Program-made: the position numbers and the translations under genes
Notes under the pieces: generated by a model
What the model saw: only the letters and a program-made list of their open reading frames with translations
The model's database searches: none
What the model was told of the DNA's origin: nothing
Origin: WHSV01 sp050694055
Lineage (GTDB): Bacteria; Actinomycetota; CADDZG01; WHSQ01
Direction: 5' to 3'
NCBI GenBank assembly: GCA_050694055.1
Contig: JBOGWX010000012.1
Span: 1 to 42,901, forward strand
Length of the DNA stretch: 42,901 nt
Shown: positions 9,506 through 16,858 of the stretch, piece after piece
How positions within the stretch are numbered: position 1 is the first letter of the stretch
How the letters are laid out: each line of letters opens with the position of its first letter

Positions 9506-9541
9506 TCGACCATTAGGACGCTGAGCGTCGTCAACGGTCGA
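9506..9541. repeat. Nested double inverted repeat, copy A
   Basis: Two concentric palindromes occur between recR and lysC. The outer arms are TCGACC (9506-9511) and GGTCGA (9536-9541); the inner one is GACGCT-G-AGCGTC (9517-9529). Spacers are 5 and 6 bases. A second element with the same arms is at 35541-35577. It lies after the recR stop and 110 bases or so before the lysC start on the minus strand, so it could act as a terminator, an operator or a dispersed repeat. No T-tract follows it. Confidence 0.7.
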
Positions 9542-9614
9542 AAGAGTGCCGGCGGCCGTGGGTGAGCCCCACCCTGCGACCGATTGGGTCGCTCGGCGTC
9601 ACGCCACCGCATCT

Positions 9615-10229
9615 CTAGGGGCTCATGCGGCGGCGTCCCCCCAGGGCGCGGCCCAGGGTTACCTCGTCGGCGTACTCGAGGTCACCCCCGACTGGGAGAC
9701 CACTCGCGAGGCGGGTCACGCCGACTCCCAGCGGGGACAGCAGCCGGTCCAGGTACATCGCCGTGGCGTCGCCTTCGGTGTTGGGGTTGGTGGCCACGAT
9801 GACCTCGGTGACCTGCTCGTGACCCTCCGCCGGACGATTGATACGGGCCAGAAGCTCCTTGATGCGAAGTTCCTCGGGCCCGATTCCCTCGATCGGACTG
9901 ATCGCGCCCTGGAGGACGTGGTAGAGGCCGCGGTACTCGCGCGTGCGCTCGATGGCGATGATGTCCGGTGGTTCCTGCACGACGCAGATCACAGACGACT
10001 CCCGGCGCGCGTCACGACAGAACTCACACAACTCCGTGTCGGCGACGTTGAAACAACGCGCGCAGAGACGGACTTTGTCCTTGACCTCGACGATCGCTTC
10101 GGCTAATCCGCGCGCTTCGCCCTGGGGGACCTTGAGGATGTAGAAGGCCACGCGCTGCGCGCTCTTGGGCCCGATGCCCGGGAGTCTGGAGAGTTCGTCT
10201 ATGAGCCGTTGAAGGGGGCCGGCGAACAA
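9615..10229 (-). CDS. recR: Recombination mediator protein RecR
   Basis: RecR acts with RecF and RecO to load RecA on single-stranded DNA gaps. The 204-residue protein has the N-terminal helix-hairpin-helix (LSRLPGIGPKSAQRVAFYIL, residues 13-32), a C4 zinc finger with Cys56, Cys59, Cys68 and Cys71, and a TOPRIM domain (VICVVQEPPDIIAIERT, then EVIVATNPNTEGDATAMYL). The C-terminus carries the Walker-like GLPVGGDLEYADEVTLGRAL. Length is standard. It is the last gene of the dnaX-ybaB-recR cluster, three bases after ybaB, an arrangement shared by very distant bacteria. Confidence 0.98.
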   Translation of the reverse strand: MFAGPLQRLIDELSRLPGIGPKSAQRVAFYILKVPQGEARGLAEAIVEVKDKVRLCARCFNVADTELCEFCRDARRESSVICVVQEPPDIIAIERTREYRGLYHVLQGAISPIEGIGPEELRIKELLARINRPAEGHEQVTEVIVATNPNTEGDATAMYLDRLLSPLGVGVTRLASGLPVGGDLEYADEVTLGRALGGRRRMSP

Positions 10230-10232
10230 GCC

Positions 10233-10565
10233 CTACATGCCCGGGAGGCCGAGCCCCCCGAGTCCTCCGGCAAGCGGACCCATCGCCTGCGCTTGAGCCT
10301 CACGCGCTTTGTCGAGAGCATCGTTGACGGCCGCGGTCACCGTGTCGCCGAGCATCTCGAGATCGTCGGCATCGGGTTCGCCGTCGAAGATGTCGGCGTT
10401 GACGGTGACGGAGACGATCTGCTGGTCACCGGTCGCAACGACCTTCACCGCGCCGCCTCCGGCGCTGCCCTCGACCTCGACTTCCGCCAGAGCATCCTGC
10501 GCCTTCTGCATATCGGCCGCCATCTTTTGAGCCTGCTTCATCATCTTCTGCATGTCTTTGCTCAT
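10233..10565 (-). CDS. YbaB/EbfC family nucleoid-associated protein
   Basis: Small DNA-binding protein that forms dimers with a tweezer-like shape and coats the nucleoid. The 110-residue sequence begins MSKDMQKMMKQAQKMAADMQ, the family's charged amphipathic helix, followed by VEGSAGGGAVKVVATGDQQIVSVTVNADI and LEMLGDTVTAAVNDALDKA. The C-terminus is Gly/Leu/Met rich (GGLGGLGLPGM), as is common. It sits between dnaX and recR, the conserved place for this gene, and probably belongs to the same transcript. A start at 10565 fits the family N-terminus exactly. Confidence 0.95.
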   Translation of the reverse strand: MSKDMQKMMKQAQKMAADMQKAQDALAEVEVEGSAGGGAVKVVATGDQQIVSVTVNADIFDGEPDADDLEMLGDTVTAAVNDALDKAREAQAQAMGPLAGGLGGLGLPGM

Positions 10566-10593
10566 CTATTGGTTTCCTCCCCCATGTGCTGGG

Positions 10594-12378
10594 CTATTGC
10601 TCCTCGACCTCTCGGACGACCTCGGCGTCGAGGCCCTTCTTGAGCAGTTCAACCGGATCGTGGTGAACCTCGACGGCATCCGCCGCGTCGGCGTAGGAAT
10701 CCGCACCGTCGGAGTCGGCGCCCGAGCTCGAGGTGTCGGCAGCGGCCTGAGTGCCGCCGGGTTCCGACGCCACGGGCTCTGCCCCGCGCGCGGAAAACCG
10801 GAGAAACGGCTTGAGGCCCAGCGCGGCGTACAACGCGTCCGAGAGGATCGCCGAATTTGCTTCCTCGGCCATCTGCCCGGCGTGGAACGACGATTGCACC
10901 TCGACGGTGAGCCCCTCGGAGTCGTAGGTCACGGGATGCGATGGCTTGAGGAAGGCGGCCACCCGTTTGCTGCGTTGCGTGACTTCCTTCAGCGCGGCGG
11001 GCCATGCGTCCTTGATATGGCCTAGCCCGAGGTGCTCGGCGGCCGAAACCGCCGGCTCGGTGGTCGGCTGGGGCTGGGAGGTCACCGGTTCGGGTGTGGC
11101 GCGGGTGGAGGGCGAGGGGCCGCTCCGTTCCTCGACCTGCGTCGACCGCTCGGGCGCGGACGGCTCCGAGCTAGCGGTGGGCTCCGGCGCGGTCGCCGGC
11201 GATTGCGAAGGGGGCCTCTCCGGCGCTCCGGCGAGGCCGATCCGGCGTTCCAGTCGCTCGATGCGCCCCAAGATGCCCTCGGGGGTGGAGTCGGTTTCGG
11301 GCGAGGCGGCGCGAGTGAGCGCCACCTCGAGGAAGAGCCGGTGATTGGGGGCGTTTCTCATCTCGGTGATCGACTTGCCCACCAGCTCGAGTAACCGGAC
11401 GAGTCCTCCGATACGGAAGCGCTCCGCTTGGTCGGCCAGCCGCTGCCGGTCTTCGGCGTGCACGTCCAGGAGCTCCTGCGCCTGGGGCGCGGTCTTGAGC
11501 AACATCAATGCTCGGGCGTGGTTCAAGGTGCCCAGCGCGAGCTGCCGCACGTCGGCACCCTGCGTGATCATCGAGTCGAGCGTCGCGAATACCGAGCCAA
11601 TATCGGCCTCGGCCATGGCATCGAAGAGCTGCAGGAACGCGTCCTCGCCGCGCTCTCCGAGAAGCCGCTCGGCGTCGTCGACGGTGATGTGTCCCTCGAG
11701 GCTTCGAAGCTGATCCAGCGCCGACAGCGCGTCCCGTCCGCCCCCCTCCGCGTGGCGCGCAACGACCTCGATCGCATCGGGTTCGATGTCTATGCTCTCG
11801 CGCTTCGCGACGTCCGAAAGCAGCTCGACCAGCGACGCCAGGGGCATCCGCCGGAAGTCGAAACGCTGGGTGCGCGAGATGATGGTCGGAAGCACCTTGT
11901 GCGCCTCGGTGGTCGCAAGCACGAACACGACGTGGTCGGGGGGCTCCTCGAGCGTCTTGAGCAGCGCGTTGAACGACTGCGTCGTCAGCATGTGGACCTC
12001 GTCGATTACATAGACCTTCTTGCGTCCGCCGGCCGTCGCCAGCGGCACTCCGGAGAGGATCTCGCGCGTCTCGTCGACGCCGGAGTGACTGGCCGCGTCC
12101 ATCTCGAAGACATCCATGGACGAGCCCTGTGCGATCGCGACGCACGAAGCGCACTTCCCGCACGGGGTGGGCGTCGGTCCCTGCTCGCAGTTCAGCGCCT
12201 TGGCGAGGATGCGCGCGGTCGAGGTCTTACCGGTTCCCCGAGGGCCGGTGAAGAGGTAGGCGTGGGCGACCCGATCCTCCGTGATCGCGTTTGCGAGCGT
12301 GGTCGAGACGTGTTCCTGACCCAGTATCTCCGAGAAGGTCTGCGGTCGGTACTTGCGGTAGAGGGAGACGTACGCCAT
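10594..12378 (-). CDS. dnaX: DNA polymerase III subunits gamma/tau
   Basis: Clamp-loader ATPase subunit of the replicative polymerase. The start at 12378 gives MAYVSLYRKYRPQTF, the usual beginning; an ATG three codons upstream (12387) is an alternative, and the longer open frame is ignored. Visible are Walker A GPRGTGKT (45-52), zinc-module cysteines Cys64, Cys73, Cys76 and Cys79, Walker B VIDEVHML, sensor 1 VLATTE and the arginine-finger region TIISRTQRFDF. A Pro/Ser/Thr-rich linker (about 400-480) leads to the tau C-terminal part. The protein is 594 residues. I saw no A-rich slippery heptamer that would give a programmed frameshift product. It is the head of the dnaX-ybaB-recR operon, just downstream of the SRP RNA gene. 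Confidence 0.95.
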   Translation of the reverse strand: MAYVSLYRKYRPQTFSEILGQEHVSTTLANAITEDRVAHAYLFTGPRGTGKTSTARILAKALNCEQGPTPTPCGKCASCVAIAQGSSMDVFEMDAASHSGVDETREILSGVPLATAGGRKKVYVIDEVHMLTTQSFNALLKTLEEPPDHVVFVLATTEAHKVLPTIISRTQRFDFRRMPLASLVELLSDVAKRESIDIEPDAIEVVARHAEGGGRDALSALDQLRSLEGHITVDDAERLLGERGEDAFLQLFDAMAEADIGSVFATLDSMITQGADVRQLALGTLNHARALMLLKTAPQAQELLDVHAEDRQRLADQAERFRIGGLVRLLELVGKSITEMRNAPNHRLFLEVALTRAASPETDSTPEGILGRIERLERRIGLAGAPERPPSQSPATAPEPTASSEPSAPERSTQVEERSGPSPSTRATPEPVTSQPQPTTEPAVSAAEHLGLGHIKDAWPAALKEVTQRSKRVAAFLKPSHPVTYDSEGLTVEVQSSFHAGQMAEEANSAILSDALYAALGLKPFLRFSARGAEPVASEPGGTQAAADTSSSGADSDGADSYADAADAVEVHHDPVELLKKGLDAEVVREVEEQ

Positions 12379-12692
12379 CCGAGCCATAGTAGCCGTGACA
12401 TGTGATGAGTCGGGCGGCGTATCCGTTCCCGGGTGGATGCTGCGGACGGGAACGCCTCGCTCCGTCGCACCCACTCCCCGGCGCGTTGCGCCGTTCCGTT
12501 CCTTCCGGCCTCGCGGCGCCTTCGGCGGCGCATCGGCCTCCAGAGTGCCCCTCCGGGGGCCTCCCCTCCTCGCTACCGACGCTTCCGGTTGGTGCACCAA
12601 CCACTACCTATCGGATGAGGGAAAGAAAGGGGCCGTGCGGTTCGTCTTGGACCCCTGAGTGGCCGTCGCTTTCCCGGCAGCCGGCTCCGGGC
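12379..12692. other. Non-coding interval between SRP RNA and dnaX
   Basis: About 314 bases separate the SRP RNA 3' end from dnaX. Frames are open in several directions because the stretch is very GC-rich, but none has protein-like sequence or a recognised family. It probably holds the dnaX promoter on the minus strand; no clear -35/-10 pair was seen. Confidence 0.35.
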
Positions 12693-12813
12693 GGGCAATC
12701 CAGACGGCACACTCGGGACACCGCTTAAGGCTGCTCCCTTCCGGGCCTGACCTGGTTCGCGGCTCCGAGTCGCGTAGGACCCGTCCATCAACACTGCTCA
12801 CCGGGGGCTGCCC
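12693..12813 (-). ncRNA. ffs: Signal recognition particle RNA (small bacterial type)
   Basis: The RNA component of SRP, which binds Ffh and FtsY for co-translational membrane targeting. On the minus strand the universally conserved domain IV reads AGGTCAGGCCCGGAAGGGAG (12753-12734), including the GGAA tetraloop, followed by AGCAGCC. The ends pair as GGGCA (12813-12809) with TGCCC (12697-12693), giving one long hairpin of about 121 nt, without Alu domain. The 5' half contains GGTGAGCAGTG and GATGGACGGGTCCTACG, as in actinobacterial SRP RNAs. The ends are inferred from pairing and may be off by several bases. Position upstream of dnaX matches the Bacillus scr-dnaX order. Confidence 0.93.
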
Positions 12814-12950
12814 GGTCCTTCAGAGGCCGCAGACGAACCTTCAACCCGGCGTATCGAGGGTTTCCGGTGCAGGGGACCCCGAACCCCCCGTCTAGCACGG
12901 CCGCGCGTAGCTTACGGCCCCCCGACCGAAGGTGTGACCGAGAAGGCCGC

Positions 12951-13451
12951 TCAGCCGGCCCCGCTGCCCTCGAGAATCTCGAGGTACTCGTCGAGCCGGT
13001 CCATGGTCTCGGCGGCACCGGACTCCATCCCGGACTCGAGCATCCCATTGCGGTCCTCGACCGAGTCGAAGACGGTCGTGCTCGTGAAGGTGGTCTTGCC
13101 GTCCTGCTCTTCGAGCGTCATGGTCTCGACCGAGACCTGGCCGGGCATGCCCTCGAACTCGAACGTCCACACGATGCGCTCCGGCCGGACGATCTCGCGG
13201 TACTCGCCCCGGAACGCGTACTCATCACCCTCGGGCCCGCGGTGCACGATCCGCCACGCACCGCCCGGACGGAAGTCCACCTCGCAGCCGATGATCTCGT
13301 AGCCCCTCGGCCCCCACCAGCGCGACAGGTGCTCGCACGAGGTGTGTGCCTCGAACACGAGGTCGCGCGGTGCGTCGAAGACCCGGGTCATGACGATCTC
13401 TCGGTCCGACGGCGTCGTCACCGTGAGTCCGTTGCTACCGCTCTTGCTCAT
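12951..13451 (-). CDS. SRPBCC/AHSA1-like domain protein
   Basis: A 166-residue START/SRPBCC fold protein of the AHSA1 (activator of Hsp90 ATPase-like) group found widely in bacteria, where it binds small hydrophobic ligands; its ligand is not evident. Motifs are VFDAPRDLVFEAHTSCEHLSRWWGPRGYE, the FRPGGAWRIVHRGPEG turn, and a C-terminal helix AAETMDRLDEYLEIL. It overlaps the upstream ArsR gene by 17 bases, the standard ArsR-AHSA1 pairing seen across actinobacteria, so both are made from one promoter controlled by the ArsR protein. No active-site residues can be assigned. Start at 13451 gives a normal length. Confidence 0.9.
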   Translation of the reverse strand: MSKSGSNGLTVTTPSDREIVMTRVFDAPRDLVFEAHTSCEHLSRWWGPRGYEIIGCEVDFRPGGAWRIVHRGPEGDEYAFRGEYREIVRPERIVWTFEFEGMPGQVSVETMTLEEQDGKTTFTSTTVFDSVEDRNGMLESGMESGAAETMDRLDEYLEILEGSGAG

Positions 13452-13797
13452 CGTCCTGCTCCTTCCCTCCGCCCTGGAGTTCGTCCAGGTATTCCTCCAG
13501 CCGCTCGTAGCTCTGCTCCCAGAAAGTCCGGTATCGCTCGGTCCACTCGGCGACCTCCTTGAGCGGACCCGCCTCCAGCCGGGCGGGGCGCCACTGTCGC
13601 TCCCGGCCGCGCGCGATGAGCTCCGCCCGCTCCAGCACCTTGAGGTGCTTGGAGACCGCCGGCAAGCTCATCTCGAACGGCTCCGCCAGCTCGGTGACCG
13701 AGGCCTCCCCCCACGCCAGCCGAGCGAGGATCGCCCGGCGCGTGGGATCTGCGAGCGCCGCAAAGGTGCGGTCCAGCCGTTCGGCGGTGGTAGTCAC
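13435..13797 (-). CDS. ArsR-family winged-helix regulator
   Basis: A 120-residue transcription repressor. Residues 8-75 form a winged helix: RTFAALADPTRRAILARLA, then SVTELAEPFEMSLPAVSKHLKVLERAELI (the recognition helix is SLPAVSKHLKVL) and a basic wing GRERQWRPARLE. Metal-binding cysteines of classical ArsR are absent, so it is a SdpR/YgaV-like non-metal type. The C-terminus is acidic and coiled (EQSYERLEEYLDELQ). The start is a GTG at 13797 preceded by GGAGGG four bases away. That ribosome site and the -10 element lie inside inverted repeats, which indicates autorepression. It precedes and overlaps the AHSA1 gene. Confidence 0.92.
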   Translation of the reverse strand: MTTTAERLDRTFAALADPTRRAILARLAWGEASVTELAEPFEMSLPAVSKHLKVLERAELIARGRERQWRPARLEAGPLKEVAEWTERYRTFWEQSYERLEEYLDELQGGGKEQDDEQER

Positions 13798-13800
13798 TAA

Positions 13801-13855
13801 ACCCTCCAGTTAAATAACTGAAGGGTAAAGTACCCTTCGATTGGGGCCTCGTCAA
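13801..13855 (-). promoter_or_regulatory. ArsR/AHSA1 promoter with two overlapping operators
   Basis: Minus-strand sigma-70-like promoter: -35 TTGACG at 13855-13850, 17-bp spacer, -10 TACTTT at 13832-13827. The -10 sits within an inverted repeat with arms GAAGGGTA (13820-13827) and TACCCTTC (13831-13838). A second one with arms ACCCT-c-CAGTTA (13801-13812) and TAACTG-a-AGGGT (13815-13826) covers the expected transcription start and the GGAGGG ribosome site. The two share the AGGGT half-site. Binding of the ArsR product would block both promoter opening and elongation. Confidence 0.7.
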
Positions 13856-13885
13856 GGGAGCTCTCTAACGAAGCGCCTTCCGAGA

Positions 13886-14608
13886 TCAGGCGAGGATCTC
13901 TCGAACGCGCTCGAGACAGCCGCGCAACGCCTCCGCTGATCCGCCCCCGGGCGCGCAAGCATCCCCGATGTCCTCCAAACCGGCTCTTGCGGCGATGTCC
14001 TTCTCGTTGAGAGCCCATTCACCGCTCTCGGCAAGGCGAGCCTGAGCCTCGGCGATCACCGCCGTCGAGCACAATCCCCCGAACGACACCAGGTCGCCTG
14101 ACAGGGCTCTGTTTTCCGCCACCGCAAGCGAATGCTCCGCCAGCGAGCGCCAGCGCGACGGCGCCGAGCGCCGCAGCGCATCTGGGAAGGACGGAATCGT
14201 CGGATCTCCATGCAGCACTCGACACTGCGCCAGTTCCCCCGCCAGGACGTAGGTGGCCATGCCCGCCACATAGCCGTAGACGGGATCGATGTCGAAGCGG
14301 CCGGCTTCGGCTTCTGCGATCCAGTGGGATACGAAGTCGAGGTCCCGATAGAGGATGTCGACCCGTTCACCCTCGATGGTGAACCACGCTCCGCCGTTGA
14401 CGAGCCGTCCCCAGTCCCCGGGATCCACGACGGTTCCCTCGAACCCCAGGGCGCGCACGTGGTTCGCGTCGAGGCTTTCCCGGTAGTAGAGGCCGAGATC
14501 CCAGTCGCTGTCCGGTCGGTGGCGGCCGGCGGCGCGCGAGCCACCCAGAACGACTGCGACGACGCCTGGAAGCTCGGTGAGCCTGTCGACTACCGCTTCC
14601 AGATCCAT
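13886..14608 (-). CDS. Nucleotidyltransferase-domain protein (minor nucleotidyltransferase fold)
   Basis: A 240-residue protein with the polymerase-beta-like nucleotidyltransferase signature LGGSRAAGRHRPDSDWDLGLYY (residues 21-42): the GS motif is followed by Asp35 and Asp37, which bind the catalytic metals; a third acidic residue may be in ERVDILYRDL (about 100). The C-terminal helical half (from about 130) resembles the substrate-binding part of aminoglycoside nucleotidyltransferases, but I see no basis to call it a resistance gene. It is a single gene in an accessory cluster inserted between tadA and the SRP RNA. Start at 14608 is an ATG with normal context. Substrate unknown. Confidence 0.85.
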   Translation of the reverse strand: MDLEAVVDRLTELPGVVAVVLGGSRAAGRHRPDSDWDLGLYYRESLDANHVRALGFEGTVVDPGDWGRLVNGGAWFTIEGERVDILYRDLDFVSHWIAEAEAGRFDIDPVYGYVAGMATYVLAGELAQCRVLHGDPTIPSFPDALRRSAPSRWRSLAEHSLAVAENRALSGDLVSFGGLCSTAVIAEAQARLAESGEWALNEKDIAARAGLEDIGDACAPGGGSAEALRGCLERVREILA

Positions 14609-14637
14609 GCCTTAACGGTATCCGCCGGAGGAGCCGG

Positions 14638-15060
14638 TCAGAGAACTGGGGCAACCTGCAGGCTCGCGTCAAGCGCAGCCACACGCAGGTCTGCATCCCA
14701 GGTCGCTACGACCAGGCTCTCGTCCTGTACCTCGATGGCGGTGACCAGATGCACGGCGTCGAACCCACTCAAAGCAAAGGTCTCTGCTAGCTCTCCCGCC
14801 GAGATCGCCACGGGGGCGTCGAGCTCGACGATTTGAACCTGAGTCCACAGTTGGTTGAGTCTGCCTTTCGCATCTTCGAGTTCTGGCCCCGTGATCCGTC
14901 CAGCTCTATGCGCTGAGGCGAACGCTGCTCTCGCCTCGGGGTACGCGATCCGAGCCACGGTCGCAAAGTCCGCCTCGTCCCACAGATCGCGTGAGGTGTC
15001 GGCGCCTGATTCATCAAGGAACAGTTTGACCAGGGCCGAGGTCTCGAAATAGACGTTCAC
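14638..15060 (-). CDS. PIN-domain toxin (VapC-like)
   Basis: A 140-residue PIN-domain ribonuclease, the toxin of a VapBC-like pair. PIN domains cleave RNA, often tRNA, with a cluster of acidic residues around a divalent metal. The visible set is Glu6 (YFETSALVKLF), Glu42 (YPEARAAF), Asp101 (GFDAVHLVTA) and Asp122 (TWDADLRVAA). The first position is normally Asp; Glu is unusual, although the site remains acidic. The GTG start at 15060 overlaps the antitoxin stop by four bases (GTGA), so toxin translation depends on antitoxin translation. Confidence 0.9.
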   Translation of the reverse strand: MNVYFETSALVKLFLDESGADTSRDLWDEADFATVARIAYPEARAAFASAHRAGRITGPELEDAKGRLNQLWTQVQIVELDAPVAISAGELAETFALSGFDAVHLVTAIEVQDESLVVATWDADLRVAALDASLQVAPVL

Positions 15061-15317
15061 CTACGCTGGTCTTTGACCAGCTCAGAGACGCTCCCCCGTG
15101 GCTTGATCAGATCCTTACGATCGATCTTCGTCTTTCGCTTGGTGGGTAGCTGCACCCGACCTTGCTCGATAAGCCGTTGGAGGGCAGGGCTCTCCCCGTA
15201 CCTCGTCAACCGGGCAACCGGCTTCCCGCGGTCGGTGATGACCACGTCTTGCCCCCTTCGGGCGCGACTTATCCACTTGCTGAGGTTGTCGCGCAGCTCT
15301 CGGACACCGACTTCCAC
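15057..15317 (-). CDS. Phd/YefM-type antitoxin
   Basis: An 86-residue antitoxin partner of the PIN toxin. The N-terminal half has the Phd/YefM dimerisation and DNA-binding pattern VGVRELRDNLSKWISRARRG followed by VVITDRGKPVARLTRY; the C-terminal half is basic and should fold on the toxin (VQLPTKRKTKIDRKDLIKP). The GTG start at 15317 is chosen because GGAGG lies a few bases upstream and the family N-terminus begins there; a longer open frame exists but lacks homology. Upstream, an imperfect inverted repeat TGTAACC (15344-15350) with GGTACA (15356-15361) is a candidate operator for autoregulation by the toxin-antitoxin complex. Confidence 0.88.
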   Translation of the reverse strand: MEVGVRELRDNLSKWISRARRGQDVVITDRGKPVARLTRYGESPALQRLIEQGRVQLPTKRKTKIDRKDLIKPRGSVSELVKDQRR

Positions 15318-15393
15318 GATCGCTCCTCCAATGTGGCGCTTTCTGTAACCCTCACGGTACACATATGGTGGAGCACGTCGACCCACGGCAACG

Positions 15394-15478
15394 CGGAGGC
15401 GGAGGGATTTGAACCCTCGGATGCTTGCACATCACACGATTTCCAGTCGTGCCGATTCGGCCGCTCTCGCACGCCTCC
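15394..15478 (-). tRNA. tRNA-Ser(GGA)
   Basis: Class II cloverleaf on the minus strand. The acceptor pairs GGAGGCG with CGCCTCC, the discriminator is G, and the anticodon loop CTGGAAA within stem CACGA/TCGTG gives anticodon GGA (codons TCC/TCT). A variable arm and the T-arm GAGGGTTCAAATCCCTC are visible. CCA is not encoded. Confidence 0.96.
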
Positions 15479-15550
15479 GAGCGGGAGTCTAGCCGGGACG
15501 TCCAGACGCCCGTCTCCCGACGACGAGCGCGGTGATGGCGCTCAGCGCTG

Positions 15551-16156
15551 CTACTTGCGCACCACTCCGCAGGCATAGCGAGCTCCTGCGTCGCCGGTCG
15601 CCCGCGTGGTCGCGTCGGGCCCCGGTTGACCAGACTCGCTCGAGACGTAGCGGTCGGGAATGTTGGCGAAGTTATCGGCGCCGGCGTGGACCATGACGGC
15701 GCTGCCGTCGGCGTCGAACAGATCTCTTAGCCTGAACGCGTCGGTGGCAAAGCTGAGGCGCGCCGTGCCATCGTCCATCACCAGCAGGGACGGCAGGTCT
15801 CCGGCGTGCTCACCGTGCGTGGCGTCGCCGCCGGTGTAGTGGCCACCAGCCGTCGTGAACGGCCCATCGGGCGCCTCGGCGTCGCACTCCCCGGTCTCGT
15901 GGATATGGAAACCGTGAAAACCAGGTGTCGCATCGACGATGCGCGCGCTCACAAGAACGGCGCCGCGCCGCTGCTGTAAGCGGACGGCGCCCACGCGATC
16001 CCCATCGGCGTTTACGAGCACCGCGCGCGCGGCGCGCGCTCTGCTGCTCGACTTGCCCTCCGCCTCTTCCGTGGGGGTCAACAGCGCCACACCCACGGAA
16101 GCGATCAGTGCTACTCCCGCGCCCAGCGCCGCAAGGCGTTTGGTGGTCCTGGACAT
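15551..16156 (-). CDS. sodC: Cu/Zn superoxide dismutase, exported
   Basis: Dismutates superoxide outside the cytoplasm. The start at 16156 has GGAGGAG nearby and yields an N-terminal membrane-spanning signal (TTKRLAALGAGVALIASVGVALL) without an obvious lipobox, so the product is secreted or anchored. All metal ligands are present in the 201-residue protein: copper ligands His84 and His86 (HIH) and His157 (MVHAG), bridging His106 (GGHY), zinc ligands His114, His117 and Asp120 (THGEHAGDLP). Cys91 could form the conserved disulphide with the Cys in YACGVV. A possible longer start at 16219 is less likely. It stands between two tRNA-Ser genes. Confidence 0.93.
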   Translation of the reverse strand: MSRTTKRLAALGAGVALIASVGVALLTPTEEAEGKSSSRARAARAVLVNADGDRVGAVRLQQRRGAVLVSARIVDATPGFHGFHIHETGECDAEAPDGPFTTAGGHYTGGDATHGEHAGDLPSLLVMDDGTARLSFATDAFRLRDLFDADGSAVMVHAGADNFANIPDRYVSSESGQPGPDATTRATGDAGARYACGVVRK

Positions 16157-16261
16157 GAGTCTCACTCCTCCCTGCTCGCGGTCGTTCCCTAGCCCCCTAC
16201 CCACTATCTTCCTGATCATCCGGCGCAGGCTCAGATCTGCCCCGGGCCGCGCTCACAAAGG

Positions 16262-16349
16262 CGGTGGGGGTGGGATTTGAACCCACGGTGGGCGTGAACC
16301 CACAATCGCTTTCGAGGCGATCCCGTTATGGCCGCTTCGGTACCCCACC
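16262..16349 (-). tRNA. tRNA-Ser(CGA)
   Basis: Class II cloverleaf on the minus strand. Acceptor GGTGGGG pairs with CCCCACC, the discriminator is G, and the anticodon arm ATCGC-CTCGAAA-GCGAT gives CGA (codon TCG). The long variable arm and T-arm TGGGTTCAAATCCCA are clear. It lies 18 bases from tadA. Confidence 0.96.
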
Positions 16350-16367
16350 AAACGACTGGACCGACGA

Positions 16368-16838
16368 TTATAGGTTGCGGCGGCCCTCGAAGAAGTCGGT
16401 GAGAAGGGCAGCTCCCTCTGGTTCGAGCACGCCATAAGTGACCTCGAGCTGGTGGTTCAACCGAGGATCCTGGACCACGTTGTAGAGGGACAGAGCCGCT
16501 CCGGCCCTCGAGTCCTGAGGACCGTAGACGAGACGATGCACGCGCGCCAGAACGAGCGCTCCGGCGCACATCGCGCAGGGCTCGAGGGTCACGTACATGG
16601 TCGTTCCCTCCAGTCTCCATCCGCCCTCCTCCGCAGCGATCCTCAGGGCCAGAACCTCGGCGTGAGCGGTGGGGTCTCCTCGAAGTTCCCTCTCGTTGTG
16701 AGCCGCTGCCAGGACCTCGCCGTCGCGCGTCAGTACCGCGCCGATCGGGACATCATCGTGTTCGGTCGCGCGCGCGGCCTCCGCGAGAGCGAGTCGCATG
16801 AACTCATCGTCTGAGCGCGCGTTCGGTCGGCTACTCAT
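16368..16838 (-). CDS. tadA: tRNA adenosine(34) deaminase
   Basis: Converts A34 to inosine in tRNA-Arg(ACG), allowing one tRNA to read CGU, CGC and CGA. The 156-residue protein has the zinc deaminase motifs His59-Ala-Glu61 (TAHAEVLAL) and Cys88-x-x-Cys91 (PCAMC), with the upstream DDVPIGAVL strand. Glu61 is the proton shuttle. Its substrate tRNA gene is encoded within 1 kb at 17687-17760. Length is normal for the bacterial enzyme. Start at 16838 is plausible although the ribosome site is weak; a downstream Met14 is too close to the domain to be preferred. Confidence 0.95.
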   Translation of the reverse strand: MSSRPNARSDDEFMRLALAEAARATEHDDVPIGAVLTRDGEVLAAAHNERELRGDPTAHAEVLALRIAAEEGGWRLEGTTMYVTLEPCAMCAGALVLARVHRLVYGPQDSRAGAALSLYNVVQDPRLNHQLEVTYGVLEPEGAALLTDFFEGRRNL

Positions 16839-16858
16839 TCGGTTACCGCAACGCGTCG

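Noticed and set aside
9396..9614. Lysine riboswitch upstream of lysC
   Set aside because: No L-box core or five-helix arrangement could be found; the region holds only the nested palindrome.
10594..12378. Programmed ribosomal frameshift in dnaX
   Set aside because: No A-rich slippery heptamer or following hairpin was noticed; the long frame is continuous to the tau C-terminus.
11428..12405. Plus-strand open frame of 325 codons opposite dnaX
   Set aside because: Antisense shadow of dnaX; no family resemblance and no ribosome site.
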